15,156 nt of DNA from Paracoccaceae bacterium (GTDB lineage Bacteria; Pseudomonadota; Alphaproteobacteria; Rhodobacterales; Rhodobacteraceae), in contig JALXER010000261.1 of assembly GCA_027069385.1 (NCBI GenBank), positions 1-15,156 on the forward strand. Reading direction: 5' to 3'. A program made the translations under genes and the position numbers. The notes under the pieces were generated by a model, which did no database searches, had not been told where the DNA came from, and was given only the letters and a program-made list of their open reading frames with translations. Below, piece after piece: positions 1-6,588 of this stretch. How positions within the stretch are numbered: position 1 is the stretch's first letter; each line of letters opens with the position of its first letter.

Positions 1-1
1 G

Positions 2-70
2 TCCTATTCGGGGCAGCTTTTGGTCAGCTTTTTCAACGACCAGATTATCGCCCGAATCGCGGGCAACTAA
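2..70 (+). CDS. fliQ: Probable flagellar export protein FliQ, C-terminal fragment
   Basis: Only the last 22 codons and the TAA stop are in the window; the gene begins before base 1. The visible end reads SYSGQLLVSFFNDQIIARIAGN: an amphipathic tail of the kind that closes the short two-helix FliQ proteins of alphaproteobacteria. FliQ is an inner-membrane part of the flagellar type III export gate, with FliP and FliR. The stop lies 13 bases before the flgF start and the AGGAGG of flgF follows at once, so it is in the same operon. The assignment rests on a short tail plus gene order, so it is tentative; another small flagellar membrane protein is possible. Confidence 0.5.
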   Translation, partial: SYSGQLLVSFFNDQIIARIAGN

Positions 71-83
71 TAGGAGGCAGGTT

Positions 84-806
84 ATGGATACCGCCGGATA
101 TGTCGCACTGACCCGCCAGTCGGGCCTGTGGAAGGAAATGCAGACCGTCGCCAACAACGTCGCCAATCTGGCGACCACCGGTTATCGGCGCGAGGGCGTG
201 GTCTTTGCCGAGATGCTCGAACCCCTGCCGGCTGAGGGCGGCGGCGTGGCCATGACCGATGCCCGCGCCCGTTTTTCCGACAATACCCAAGGCACCCTTG
301 CCCCGACCGGCAATTCGTTTGACCTTGCCATTCAGGGCGAGGGATATTTCATGGTCGAAACCCCCGATGGTCCGCGCCTGACCCGCGCCGGTGCCTTTGC
401 CCGCAACGCCCAAAGCGAGGTGGTTAACCTTGACGGGTATCGCCTGCTTGATCAGGGCGGCGCGCCGGTTTTTGTGCCCCCCGATGCGGGGCGCGTGGTG
501 GTTGCCACCGACGGTACCCTGTCGGCCAACGGTCGCCCGCTGGCGCAAATCGGCCTGTATCGGGTCGAGAATGAAACCGCGATGCTGCGGCAGGGCGGCA
601 CCCTGTTCAACCCCGATACCGAACCGCTACCGGTGGAAAATCCGCACATTCTGCAAGGCTTTATCGAAGAATCCAACGTCAACCCGATTACCGAAATCGC
701 CCGGATGATCCAGGTGCAGCGCTCTTATGAATTGGGGCAAAAGTTTCTGGATAACGAACATGAACGCATCCGCAATGTCACCCGAACCCTTGGCCAACGC
801 GCCTAG
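84..806 (+). CDS. flgF: Flagellar basal-body rod protein FlgF (proximal rod)
   Basis: 240 residues. FlgF builds part of the proximal rod of the flagellar basal body and is exported through the flagellar type III apparatus, so no Sec signal peptide is expected and none is seen. The N-terminal rod-protein domain carries the typical motif ANNVANLATTGY at residues 23-34. The middle has the hook/rod-family pattern around GEGYFMV and the C-terminal rod domain is rich in heptads (EESNVNPITEIARMIQVQRSYE). The length fits the FlgF family. The ATG at 84 has a perfect AGGAGG 6 bases or so upstream. flgG follows 12 bases later. FlgF and FlgG are paralogues; position first in the pair, and the lower match to FlgG at the N-terminus, support FlgF. 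Confidence 0.93.
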   Translation: MDTAGYVALTRQSGLWKEMQTVANNVANLATTGYRREGVVFAEMLEPLPAEGGGVAMTDARARFSDNTQGTLAPTGNSFDLAIQGEGYFMVETPDGPRLTRAGAFARNAQSEVVNLDGYRLLDQGGAPVFVPPDAGRVVVATDGTLSANGRPLAQIGLYRVENETAMLRQGGTLFNPDTEPLPVENPHILQGFIEESNVNPITEIARMIQVQRSYELGQKFLDNEHERIRNVTRTLGQRA

Positions 807-818
807 AAAGGAACCGAT

Positions 819-1604
819 ATGAACGCCCTGAAAATCGCCGCTACCGGCATGGACGCCCAGCAAATGCGGGTCGAGGTGATCTCTAACAACCTCGCCAATA
901 TGAACACCACCGCCTATAACGCCCGACGGGCCGAATTTGCCGACCTGCACTATGCGCAACTGCGCGCCGCCGGAGAGGTGAACTCGGCCACCGGGGCCAT
1001 TCTGCCGGTCGGGGTGCAACTGGGCATGGGGGTACGCCCCTCGGCGGTGACCATGAACATCGAACAGGGGGCGCTAAAGGCGACCGGCGGTGATCTGGAT
1101 GTCGCCATCGAGGGCAAGGGCTATATCGAACTGGCCCTGCCATCGGGCCAATCCGCCTTTACCCGCGACGGCGCGCTGAAAATTACCGCCGAAGGGCAGG
1201 TCGTAACCGCCGATGGCTATGCGGTGGTGCCCGATATCACCATTCCGGACGGCACGCGCTCGGTCAGTATCGATGCCGAAGGCGAGGTTTACGCCTATTT
1301 TGACGATCAGGTCGATGCGCAGCTTCTGGGCCAGATCACCCTTGCGATGTTCACCAACGAAGCGGGGCTGGAAGCGGCGGGTGACAATCTTTACCTTGAA
1401 ACCGCTGCCTCGGGGGCCGCGCAGGTCGGTGTTGCGGGCGAAGACGGCCGCGGCACCCTGCGACAGGGCTATCTGGAAAGCTCCAGCGTGGACGCGGTGC
1501 GCGAAATCACCGAGTTGATCGAGGCGCAGCGCGGCTATGAGCTGAATGCCAAGGTTATTACCGCCGCCGACCAGATGCTTGGCGCAACCACGCAGATCCG
1601 CTGA
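819..1604 (+). CDS. flgG: Flagellar basal-body rod protein FlgG (distal rod)
   Basis: 261 residues, the usual FlgG length. It polymerises into the distal rod that passes through the P and L rings. The N-terminal rod motif SNNLANMNTTAYNA lies at residues 22-35; the C-terminal part has the strongly conserved GYLESSSVDAVREI and EAQRGYELNAK stretches of FlgG, ending with DQMLGATTQIR. AAAGGA precedes the ATG at about 7 bases. The stop TGA shares one base with the flgA ATG (TGATG at 1602-1606), so flgA is probably translated by coupled re-initiation. Confidence 0.95.
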   Translation: MNALKIAATGMDAQQMRVEVISNNLANMNTTAYNARRAEFADLHYAQLRAAGEVNSATGAILPVGVQLGMGVRPSAVTMNIEQGALKATGGDLDVAIEGKGYIELALPSGQSAFTRDGALKITAEGQVVTADGYAVVPDITIPDGTRSVSIDAEGEVYAYFDDQVDAQLLGQITLAMFTNEAGLEAAGDNLYLETAASGAAQVGVAGEDGRGTLRQGYLESSSVDAVREITELIEAQRGYELNAKVITAADQMLGATTQIR

Positions 1605-2023
1605 TGCGGGTTCTGCTTTCCATATGGCTACTGGTTGTCGCTGTGTCGGCGGGCGCGCAAACCGTGGTGGCACGTCAGGCCATTCGGGCGCAAACCATCA
1701 TTACGCCGGAAATGGTCCAACTGGATAACCAGACCACCAGCGGTGCGTTTGCCGCGCTGGCCGAGGTGCTGGGGCAGGAAGCGCGGGTCAATATCTATCC
1801 GGGGCGTCCGGTCATGATCACCGATCTGGGCAGCCCCGCCATTCTGGAGCGTAACCAGCTGGTGACCCTGATCTTTCATCGTGGCGCGCTGCAAATCACC
1901 TCTGAAGGGCGGGTGCTGGCGCGGGCCGGTATTGGCGAAACGGTGCGGGTGATGAATCTGGATTCAAGAACAATCATTTTTGGCCGCGTTACCGAAAGCG
2001 GCGCCATAGAGGTCGGAATATGA
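1604..2023 (+). CDS. flgA: Flagellar P-ring assembly chaperone FlgA
   Basis: 139 residues. FlgA acts in the periplasm to help FlgI assemble into the P ring around the rod. An N-terminal Sec signal peptide is clear (MRVLLSIWLLVVAVSAGAQ, cleavage probably after AGA, residue 18). The mature part starts with a SAF-like segment (ARQAIRAQTIITPEMV) and continues to the conserved GETVRVMNLDSRTIIFGRV stretch near the C-terminus. It is shorter than enterobacterial FlgA, as is common in alphaproteobacteria. The ATG overlaps the flgG stop by one base and the TGA stop overlaps the flgH ATG in ATGA (2020-2023). Confidence 0.9.
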   Translation: MRVLLSIWLLVVAVSAGAQTVVARQAIRAQTIITPEMVQLDNQTTSGAFAALAEVLGQEARVNIYPGRPVMITDLGSPAILERNQLVTLIFHRGALQITSEGRVLARAGIGETVRVMNLDSRTIIFGRVTESGAIEVGI

Positions 2024-2757
2024 GAAGAACTGTTTTACTGATCGCCTGTGCGCTGCTGCTTGGTGGCTGTCTGAACCGGCTGAACGATGTCGGGCGCGCG
2101 CCCGAGCTGACCCCGATCGGGGGCGGACAGGCCGAATTGGCAGCCTTGCGAGAGGCGACTTCGGCCGCTGCTCCGACTCCGCGTCGCGCGTTTTATGAAC
2201 AGGGGTCGCTTTGGCGCTCGGGGCCGACATCGCTGTTTGGCGACCGTCGCGCGGCGCGGATGGGCGACATTCTGACCGTGGTGATCGACATCAACGATCA
2301 GGCCAAATTGCAAAATACCTCCAGCCGGTCGCGCGGCGCGGGGGAATCGATGGCGATATCCGAACTGCTGGGCCTGACCGACCGTATCGAACACAATGTG
2401 GTGGGCGATGGCAATCTTGACCCGGCGATCGGAATCAACTCGGCCTCAAATACCACCGGCACCGGCACTATTAACCGTAATGAACAGATCATGCTGCGCA
2501 TTGCCGCGACCGTGGTAGAAGTGCTGCCAAACGGCCATCTGGTGGTGCGCGGAACCCAGGAGGTGCGGGTGAATTATGAATTACGGGATTTGCAGGTTGC
2601 CGGCATCATCCGCCCCGAGGATATCTCGCGGCAAAACACCATCGAATACGATAAAATGGCGGGTGCACGAATTATTTACGGCGGGCGGGGTATGATCACC
2701 GATATGCAGCAACCGCGCTATGGTCAGCAAATTCTCGAAGTTCTGGCCCCGTTTTAA
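2020..2757 (+). CDS. flgH: Flagellar L-ring lipoprotein FlgH
   Basis: 245 residues. FlgH forms the outer-membrane L ring through which the rod passes. The signal peptide ends in a lipobox LLGGC with the acylated cysteine at residue 17. Family features follow: SLFGDRRAARMGDILTV (residues 71-87), where FlgH proteins have a conserved GDILTV, then the central TGTGTINR segment, and a C-terminal part with DKMAGARIIYGGRG and QQPRYGQQILEV. Translation is coupled to flgA by the ATGA overlap. The AGGAGG for fliL starts 2 bases after its stop. Confidence 0.95.
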   Translation: MRRTVLLIACALLLGGCLNRLNDVGRAPELTPIGGGQAELAALREATSAAAPTPRRAFYEQGSLWRSGPTSLFGDRRAARMGDILTVVIDINDQAKLQNTSSRSRGAGESMAISELLGLTDRIEHNVVGDGNLDPAIGINSASNTTGTGTINRNEQIMLRIAATVVEVLPNGHLVVRGTQEVRVNYELRDLQVAGIIRPEDISRQNTIEYDKMAGARIIYGGRGMITDMQQPRYGQQILEVLAPF

Positions 2758-2769
2758 CAGGAGGTTGAC

Positions 2770-3321
2770 GTGAAAAAACTGATTCCCGTGATCCTGATGC
2801 TGTTGGGGCTGGTCGGGGGTGGCGCGGCCGGTGTGATGCTGCGCCAACCCGCGCCACCCGCCGAATGCCCGCCCGACGACGCACATTGTGTACCCGGCGA
2901 AGCGCCCGAGGGTGACGAAAACACGCACGCCGAAGCCGGTGCCGAAGCCCCCGTTGCCGAGGGCGAAGGTGCCACCGGCGAAGAAGGGGACGTGGCCGCC
3001 AACGAGTATGTGGCCCTGCAACGCCAGATCATCGTGCCCATCGTGAACGAGGACAAGGTCGTGTCGCTGATGGTCCTGTCTTTGTCGTTAGAGGTCGTCG
3101 CGGGCGCAACGCCGCTGGTCTATGACCGGCAGCCCAAGCTGCGCGACGAGTTTCTGGAGGTGCTGTTCCGGCATGCCAATACCGGCGGTTTCGAGGGGGT
3201 GTTCACCTCGGGCGAGAAAATGTCCGACCTGCGCAACGCGCTGAACGGGGCCGCCAAAAAGGTGATGGGTGATAATGTGGTGCAGGTGCTGGTTACCGAA
3301 ATCCTGCGTCAGGCGGTATGA
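2770..3321 (+). CDS. fliL: Flagellar basal-body-associated protein FliL
   Basis: 183 residues starting at GTG, supported by AGGAGG at 2759-2764. FliL is a single-pass inner-membrane protein that surrounds or supports the motor stator. One membrane helix lies at about residues 5-24, followed by a low-complexity acidic Glu/Ala/Gly linker (about 35-77) and the periplasmic FliL domain (about 80-183), ending with the family-typical VQVLVTEILRQAV. The gene is the last of the flagellar run in this window. Its 3' end overlaps the 3' end of the oppositely oriented ArsR gene by 13 bases. Confidence 0.9.
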   Translation: MKKLIPVILMLLGLVGGGAAGVMLRQPAPPAECPPDDAHCVPGEAPEGDENTHAEAGAEAPVAEGEGATGEEGDVAANEYVALQRQIIVPIVNEDKVVSLMVLSLSLEVVAGATPLVYDRQPKLRDEFLEVLFRHANTGGFEGVFTSGEKMSDLRNALNGAAKKVMGDNVVQVLVTEILRQAV

Positions 3322-3659
3322 TCGGGGGCCAGACCAAGGGCTGAAATGGCAGTTTCGATGCTGTCGAATTCCGACTGGGAAAAGGCCCCGAACCCCTCTA
3401 TCCACATGGATACCCCGCGCAGTGAATCGGGTTCAAGCTGGCAGAGCTTTTCGCGCCCCCGTTTGATCTGGCGCACCATGCCGGCGCGGGTCAGAATTTG
3501 TAAGTGTTTGGAAATCGCGGCAAGGCTCATATCATGGGCCTGCGCCACCTGTTTGACGCTCAGATCGGCCGAAAGCAACTGTGCAAGGATAAGGCGGCGG
3601 GTAGGATCGGCCAAAGCAGAAAAAACCAAATCCAGCCCGGAATACATATCATCAACCAT
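3309..3659 (-). CDS. ArsR-family winged-helix transcriptional repressor
   Basis: 116 residues from the ATG at 3659. The ArsR/SmtB winged-helix fold is clear: FSALADPTRRLIL (residues 13-25), the first helix signature, then the helix-turn-helix with recognition helix SLAAISKHLQIL (45-56) and a wing around VRQIKRGREKL (62-72). There is one cysteine (C73) and no CxC or paired metal ligands, so this is not an arsenite/metal sensor of the classical kind; it looks like the small ArsR group often tied to non-metal responses. The frame stays open up to 3770 (153 residues), with other ATGs at 3674 and 3770. I prefer 3659 because the protein then starts MVDDMYSGLDLVF, like many family members, and because a promoter and two operator-like palindromes occupy 3652-3706. 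No Shine-Dalgarno precedes 3659. What it regulates beyond itself is unknown. Confidence 0.85.
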   Translation of the reverse strand: MVDDMYSGLDLVFSALADPTRRLILAQLLSADLSVKQVAQAHDMSLAAISKHLQILTRAGMVRQIKRGREKLCQLEPDSLRGVSMWIEGFGAFSQSEFDSIETAISALGLAPDHTA

Positions 3660-3706
3660 ATGGTTGACTATCATCTGCCCGCTTGAACAGTCAACCAAAA
3701 GGTTTA
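3652..3706 (-). promoter_or_regulatory. Promoter of the ArsR gene with two operator-like palindromes
   Basis: On the - strand, TTGACT (3694-3689) and GATAGT (3672-3667) are 16 bases apart, placing the transcription start at about 3660, at or beside the ATG at 3659. Two related sites overlap this promoter. Site 1 is the perfect 16-bp palindrome TCAACCATATGGTTGA (3652-3667), which spans the end of the -10, the start point and the ATG. Site 2, TCAACCAAAAGGTTTA (3691-3706), matches site 1 at 13 of 16 positions and overlaps the -35. The sites start 39 bp apart. Seen: the repeats. Inferred: that they bind the ArsR protein and give autorepression. Confidence 0.6.
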
Positions 3707-3825
3707 GCTTTGCGATTGGCCGCGCCAAAAGAAATTCGGAAAATATCTGTGCCAGCATGTCGCATGCCATAAATTTGCATGTAATATCAATAGGTTAGCA
3801 AACCGTTTGTCGCGATCCAAAATGC

Positions 3826-3854
3826 TTGACACCCCTGCGTCGCCGCCATATTGT
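3826..3854 (+). promoter_or_regulatory. Sigma-70-type promoter of the F0 ATP synthase operon
   Basis: TTGACA at 3826-3831 is a perfect -35 match. TATTGT at 3849-3854 is a 4-of-6 -10 match, at the optimal 17-base spacing. Transcription would start near 3861, leaving a leader of about 50 bases before the TTG start of atpI at 3912. It lies in the only sizeable gap upstream of the atp genes. Confidence 0.7.
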
Positions 3855-3911
3855 CCGCCCAAATGCCCGTTGGGGTGCAGACAGCCTTGTCATTTGGATT
3901 CGGAGGGTAAA

Positions 3912-4253
3912 TTGAACGATTCACCTGATCCTGACCGGCTCGAAGTACTGGACGCGCGGATCAAGGCGGCCCGCAAGGCCCCGACCCGCACGCCCAAAAC
4001 AGGCAAGAAATACACCGCTGCCAGTCAGGCCTGGCAGATGGTGATTGAATTGACGGTCGGGATGGTCATCGGTGTGGCGATCGGGCTGGGTCTGGACAGC
4101 GTGACGGGGATGCAACCCTTGTTTGTTGTCATATTTACATTGCTGGGGTTTGGTGCGGGGGTGCGCGTGATGATGCAAACCGCCCAGACCTTTCAAAAGA
4201 AGAATGAGGCGCAAGCCTTGAAGGAAAAAAGCGACGGTCAGGACGTCGATTAA
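3912..4253 (+). CDS. atpI: ATP synthase accessory protein AtpI
   Basis: 113 residues from the TTG at 3912. AtpI is a small membrane protein encoded first in many F0 operons and is thought to help c-ring or F0 assembly. A charged N-terminal tail with many Lys/Arg is followed by two membrane helices (about residues 43-61 and 68-87), with the family-typical IGLGLD between them, and a charged C-terminal tail. The TTG has GGAGGG (3902-3907) at good spacing. The frame is open upstream to an ATG at 3807, but that start lies before the operon promoter and would add a Pro/Cys-rich stretch unlike the family, so I reject it. atpB follows after 15 bases. Confidence 0.87.
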   Translation: MNDSPDPDRLEVLDARIKAARKAPTRTPKTGKKYTAASQAWQMVIELTVGMVIGVAIGLGLDSVTGMQPLFVVIFTLLGFGAGVRVMMQTAQTFQKKNEAQALKEKSDGQDVD

Positions 4254-4268
4254 CGTAAGGGTGAAAAC

Positions 4269-5051
4269 GTGGCATCAGGTGCAGAAGAAGTCTCGGCATT
4301 CAATATCCATCCGATGGATCAGTTTGTCGTTAAGCCGCTGTTCGGAGCGGGGCACACCGACATCAACGACGTGATGAAAGATCTGGCCTGGTACACGCCG
4401 ACCAACGTGACCTTGTGGCTGGGCATTGCCGTGGCCTGTATCGCGCTGTTGTTCGTGATGGGCACGCGCGGGCGCGCCGTGGTTCCCAGCCGTACCCAGT
4501 CGGTCGCCGAGATGATCTATACCTTCGTGCGCAATATGATTGTCGATATCACCGGCGAAGAAGGCTTGAAATTCTTTCCGTATATCATGACGCTGTTCAT
4601 GTTCATTCTGTTTGCAAACGTGCTGGGGCTGCTGCCCTACAGCTTTACCGTGACCTCGCATATTGCGGTGACCGGGGTGCTGGCCATTGCGGTTTTCCTG
4701 TCGGTTACCATTCTGGGTTTTGTCAGAAACGGCGGCAAATTCCTGAAAATCTTCTGGATTACCGAAGCTCCGCTGGCCTTGCGGCCCATTCTGGCGATCA
4801 TCGAAATTATCTCTTATTTCGTGCGCCCGGTCAGCCACTCCATTCGTTTGGGCGGCAACATGATGGCCGGTCACGCGGTGGTCAAGGTGTTTGCCGGATT
4901 TGCCGGCGCGCTTGGCGTCGGGGCGGTTGCGCCGATTGTGGCGATCATGGCGGTTTACGGGCTTGAAATGCTCGTGGTGGTCATTCAGGCATACGTTTTC
5001 ACTATTCTGACTTGTGTATACCTTAACGATGCGTTGCATCCGGGGCACTAA
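4269..5051 (+). CDS. atpB: ATP synthase F0 subunit a
   Basis: 260 residues from GTG (AAGGG just upstream). Subunit a forms the two proton half-channels beside the c ring in the inner membrane. Several hydrophobic segments are visible (about 48-65, 103-123, 132-151, 170-187, 200-225, 230-250). The essential arginine that faces the c-ring carboxylate is R193 in SHSIRLGGNMMAGH, and the conserved ANVLGLLPY is at 116-124. The N-terminus (HPMDQF) is typical of alphaproteobacterial a subunits. Second gene of the F0 operon. Confidence 0.97.
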   Translation: MASGAEEVSAFNIHPMDQFVVKPLFGAGHTDINDVMKDLAWYTPTNVTLWLGIAVACIALLFVMGTRGRAVVPSRTQSVAEMIYTFVRNMIVDITGEEGLKFFPYIMTLFMFILFANVLGLLPYSFTVTSHIAVTGVLAIAVFLSVTILGFVRNGGKFLKIFWITEAPLALRPILAIIEIISYFVRPVSHSIRLGGNMMAGHAVVKVFAGFAGALGVGAVAPIVAIMAVYGLEMLVVVIQAYVFTILTCVYLNDALHPGH

Positions 5052-5092
5052 GTAGAACTCAATTCCAGCCATTCTTAACAAGGAGAAATCAA

Positions 5093-5335
5093 ATGGCAGT
5101 CGAAGGCAATCTCGTAGAAATGGGCGCACTGATCGGTGCCGGTCTTGCATGTACTGGCATGGGCGGCGCGGCTATCGGTGTGGGCCACGTTGTGGGTAAC
5201 TATCTGTCGGGTGCCTTGCGCAACCCTGCCGCCGCCGGTGGCCAGACCGCAACCATGTTCATCGGTATCGCGTTTTCCGAAGCGCTGGGGATCTTCTCGT
5301 TCCTGGTTGCTTTGCTGTTGATGTACGCAAAGTAA
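5093..5335 (+). CDS. atpE: ATP synthase F0 subunit c
   Basis: 80 residues, the normal size for an alphaproteobacterial c subunit. It is a hairpin of two membrane helices with a Gly-rich first helix (GGAAIGVGHVVG) and the polar loop RNP at 43-45. The proton-carrying carboxylate is E63 in GIAFSEALGIF. No sodium-binding signature is visible, so proton coupling is inferred. The ATG has AAGGAG about 8 bases upstream. An 86-base gap with a stable hairpin follows before atpF', unlike the tight spacing elsewhere in the operon. Confidence 0.97.
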   Translation: MAVEGNLVEMGALIGAGLACTGMGGAAIGVGHVVGNYLSGALRNPAAAGGQTATMFIGIAFSEALGIFSFLVALLLMYAK

Positions 5336-5348
5336 GCTGTGTTGATCG

Positions 5349-5371
5349 GGCGGCCCGGGGTTCGGGTCGCC
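5349..5371 (+). promoter_or_regulatory. Intercistronic RNA hairpin after atpE
   Basis: GGCGGCCCG (5349-5357) pairs with CGGGTCGCC (5363-5371) in a 9-bp, very GC-rich stem with one G-U pair and the 5-base loop GGGTT. There is no T-run after it, so it is not a standard intrinsic terminator. By position it could stabilise the 3' end of an atpI-atpB-atpE transcript and help raise c-subunit output over b and b', since many c copies are needed per enzyme. The structure is seen; the role is inference. Confidence 0.5.
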
Positions 5372-5421
5372 GAATGTTCAATCAGGGGGCTTTGACCACC
5401 TGAAAGCTTTTGGAGGATGCA

Positions 5422-5961
5422 ATGGCATCTGAAACAACCGGCGAAGTGGTTCACCACGTTGCAAGCTATGAGGGCATGCCCCAGCTTGAATTCAGCGCGT
5501 TCCCCAACCAGATTTTCTGGATGGTGGTGGCGCTGTTGGCGATCTATTTCATCATAGCGCGCGTTGCCCTGCCGCGGATCGCCTCGGTCCTGCAGGAACG
5601 TCACAATGTCATCAGCGATTACCTGTCGCAGGCGGAAGACTTTAAATCCCAGGCGCAAGAAGCCGAAGCGGCCTATGAGACCGCATTGGCCGAAGCCCGC
5701 GCCGAGGCTCAACGAATCGCCGCCGAGACCAAGGCCGAAATCCAGAAGGATCTGGACAAGGCAATTGCCAAGGCCGACGCCGAAATCGCCGCAAAATCTG
5801 CTGAATCCGAAAAGGCGATTGCTGAAATTTCTGCCAATGCGCTAGAAAATGTCAAAGAGGTTGCCACCAGCACTGCCGGTGAAATCCTGACGGCATTGCT
5901 TCCGGCGGCGGCGGATGACGCGGCGGTTGCGGCAGCGGTTGCCAAGCGGATGAAAGGCTAG
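5422..5961 (+). CDS. atpF2: ATP synthase F0 subunit b' (second stator stalk subunit)
   Basis: 179 residues from the ATG at 5422, with GGAGG at 5412-5416. An upstream in-frame TTG at 5410 lies before this Shine-Dalgarno and is not used. A single membrane helix lies at about residues 30-48 (QIFWMVVALLAIYFIIARV), then a conserved VALPRI turn and a long Ala/Glu/Lys coiled coil to about residue 150 that reaches F1 as half of the peripheral stalk. Photosynthetic bacteria and alphaproteobacteria use a b/b' heterodimer; the absence of an N-terminal signal-like segment and the first position mark this as b'. atpF starts 3 bases after its stop. Confidence 0.93.
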   Translation: MASETTGEVVHHVASYEGMPQLEFSAFPNQIFWMVVALLAIYFIIARVALPRIASVLQERHNVISDYLSQAEDFKSQAQEAEAAYETALAEARAEAQRIAAETKAEIQKDLDKAIAKADAEIAAKSAESEKAIAEISANALENVKEVATSTAGEILTALLPAAADDAAVAAAVAKRMKG

Positions 5962-5964
5962 ACC

Positions 5965-6522
5965 ATGAAAAAACTATTGTTGAGCGGTCTTGCAATTACC
6001 CTGGCTGCACCGGCCTATGCCAGCGGTTCGGGGTTCAATCTGAACAACACCAATTTTGTTGTGACGGTTTCCTTTCTGCTGTTTGTCGGGGTGCTGTTAT
6101 ACCTTGGTGTGCCGAAAATGGTTGGCAAAAAGTTGGATGATCGCGCGGCGGATATCCGTAACGAAATCGACGAGGCTCGCGCCCTTCAGGAAGAAGCAAA
6201 GTCGGTTCTGGTGTCTTTCGAACGCAAGCGCAAAGAGGTTGCCGAGCAGTCTGCCGCGATTGTGGCTCAGGCCAAAGAAGAGTCCGAACTGGCCGCCAAA
6301 GTAGCCAAGGAAGACCTGAAAGCGGTGATCGAACGTCGCCTGAAAGCTGCCGAGGACCAGATTGAATCGGCCCGTGACGCGGCGGTTCGTGAGGTTAAGG
6401 TCAAGGCCGTCAACGTGGCAATCGCAGCTGCCAGCGATGTCATGGCTGCCAATATGGCCGCGAAAGATGCGAATGGCTTGATCGATGCCGCGATCAAGGA
6501 TGTTGGTGCCAAGCTGCACTAA
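5965..6522 (+). CDS. atpF: ATP synthase F0 subunit b (stator stalk)
   Basis: 185 residues. It pairs with b' to make the peripheral stalk. The membrane anchor is at about residues 31-49 (FVVTVSFLLFVGVLLYLGV), followed by VPKMVGKKLDDRA and a long charged coiled coil. Unusually for a stalk subunit, the first 19 residues look like a cleavable Sec signal peptide (MKKLLLSGLAITLAAPAYA, then S); I know similar presequences from other alphaproteobacterial b subunits. GAAAGG in the end of atpF' serves as ribosome binding site. The gene ends 19 bases before a strong terminator, closing the operon. Confidence 0.93.
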   Translation: MKKLLLSGLAITLAAPAYASGSGFNLNNTNFVVTVSFLLFVGVLLYLGVPKMVGKKLDDRAADIRNEIDEARALQEEAKSVLVSFERKRKEVAEQSAAIVAQAKEESELAAKVAKEDLKAVIERRLKAAEDQIESARDAAVREVKVKAVNVAIAAASDVMAANMAAKDANGLIDAAIKDVGAKLH

Positions 6523-6541
6523 CCCATTACACCTGTTCATG

Positions 6542-6574
6542 AAAAAGGCCCGATCGCTTGATCGGGCCTTTTTT
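6542..6574. terminator. Bidirectional intrinsic terminator between atpF and the OmpA-type gene
   Basis: GGCCCGATC (6547-6555) and GATCGGGCC (6560-6568) form a perfect 9-bp stem with a 4-base loop GCTT. A-tract 6542-6546 on one side and six Ts 6569-6574 on the other give the U-run in either direction, so it can end the atp operon on the + strand and the convergent lipoprotein gene (stop at 6589) on the - strand. Confidence 0.92.
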
Positions 6575-6588
6575 AATGTGCCAGGCGC

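Noticed and set aside
3660..3770. Longer ArsR starts at 3674 or 3770
   Set aside because: They would place the start inside or upstream of the predicted promoter and operators; 3659 gives the family-like N-terminus. Not fully excluded for 3674.
3807..3911. N-terminal extension of AtpI starting at ATG 3807
   Set aside because: It crosses the operon promoter (3826-3854) and encodes a Cys/Pro-rich stretch unlike AtpI; the TTG at 3912 has its own GGAGGG.
4275..5150. 291-residue open frame antisense to atpB
   Set aside because: His/Asn/Gln-rich shadow of a membrane protein gene; no domain, no ribosome binding site.
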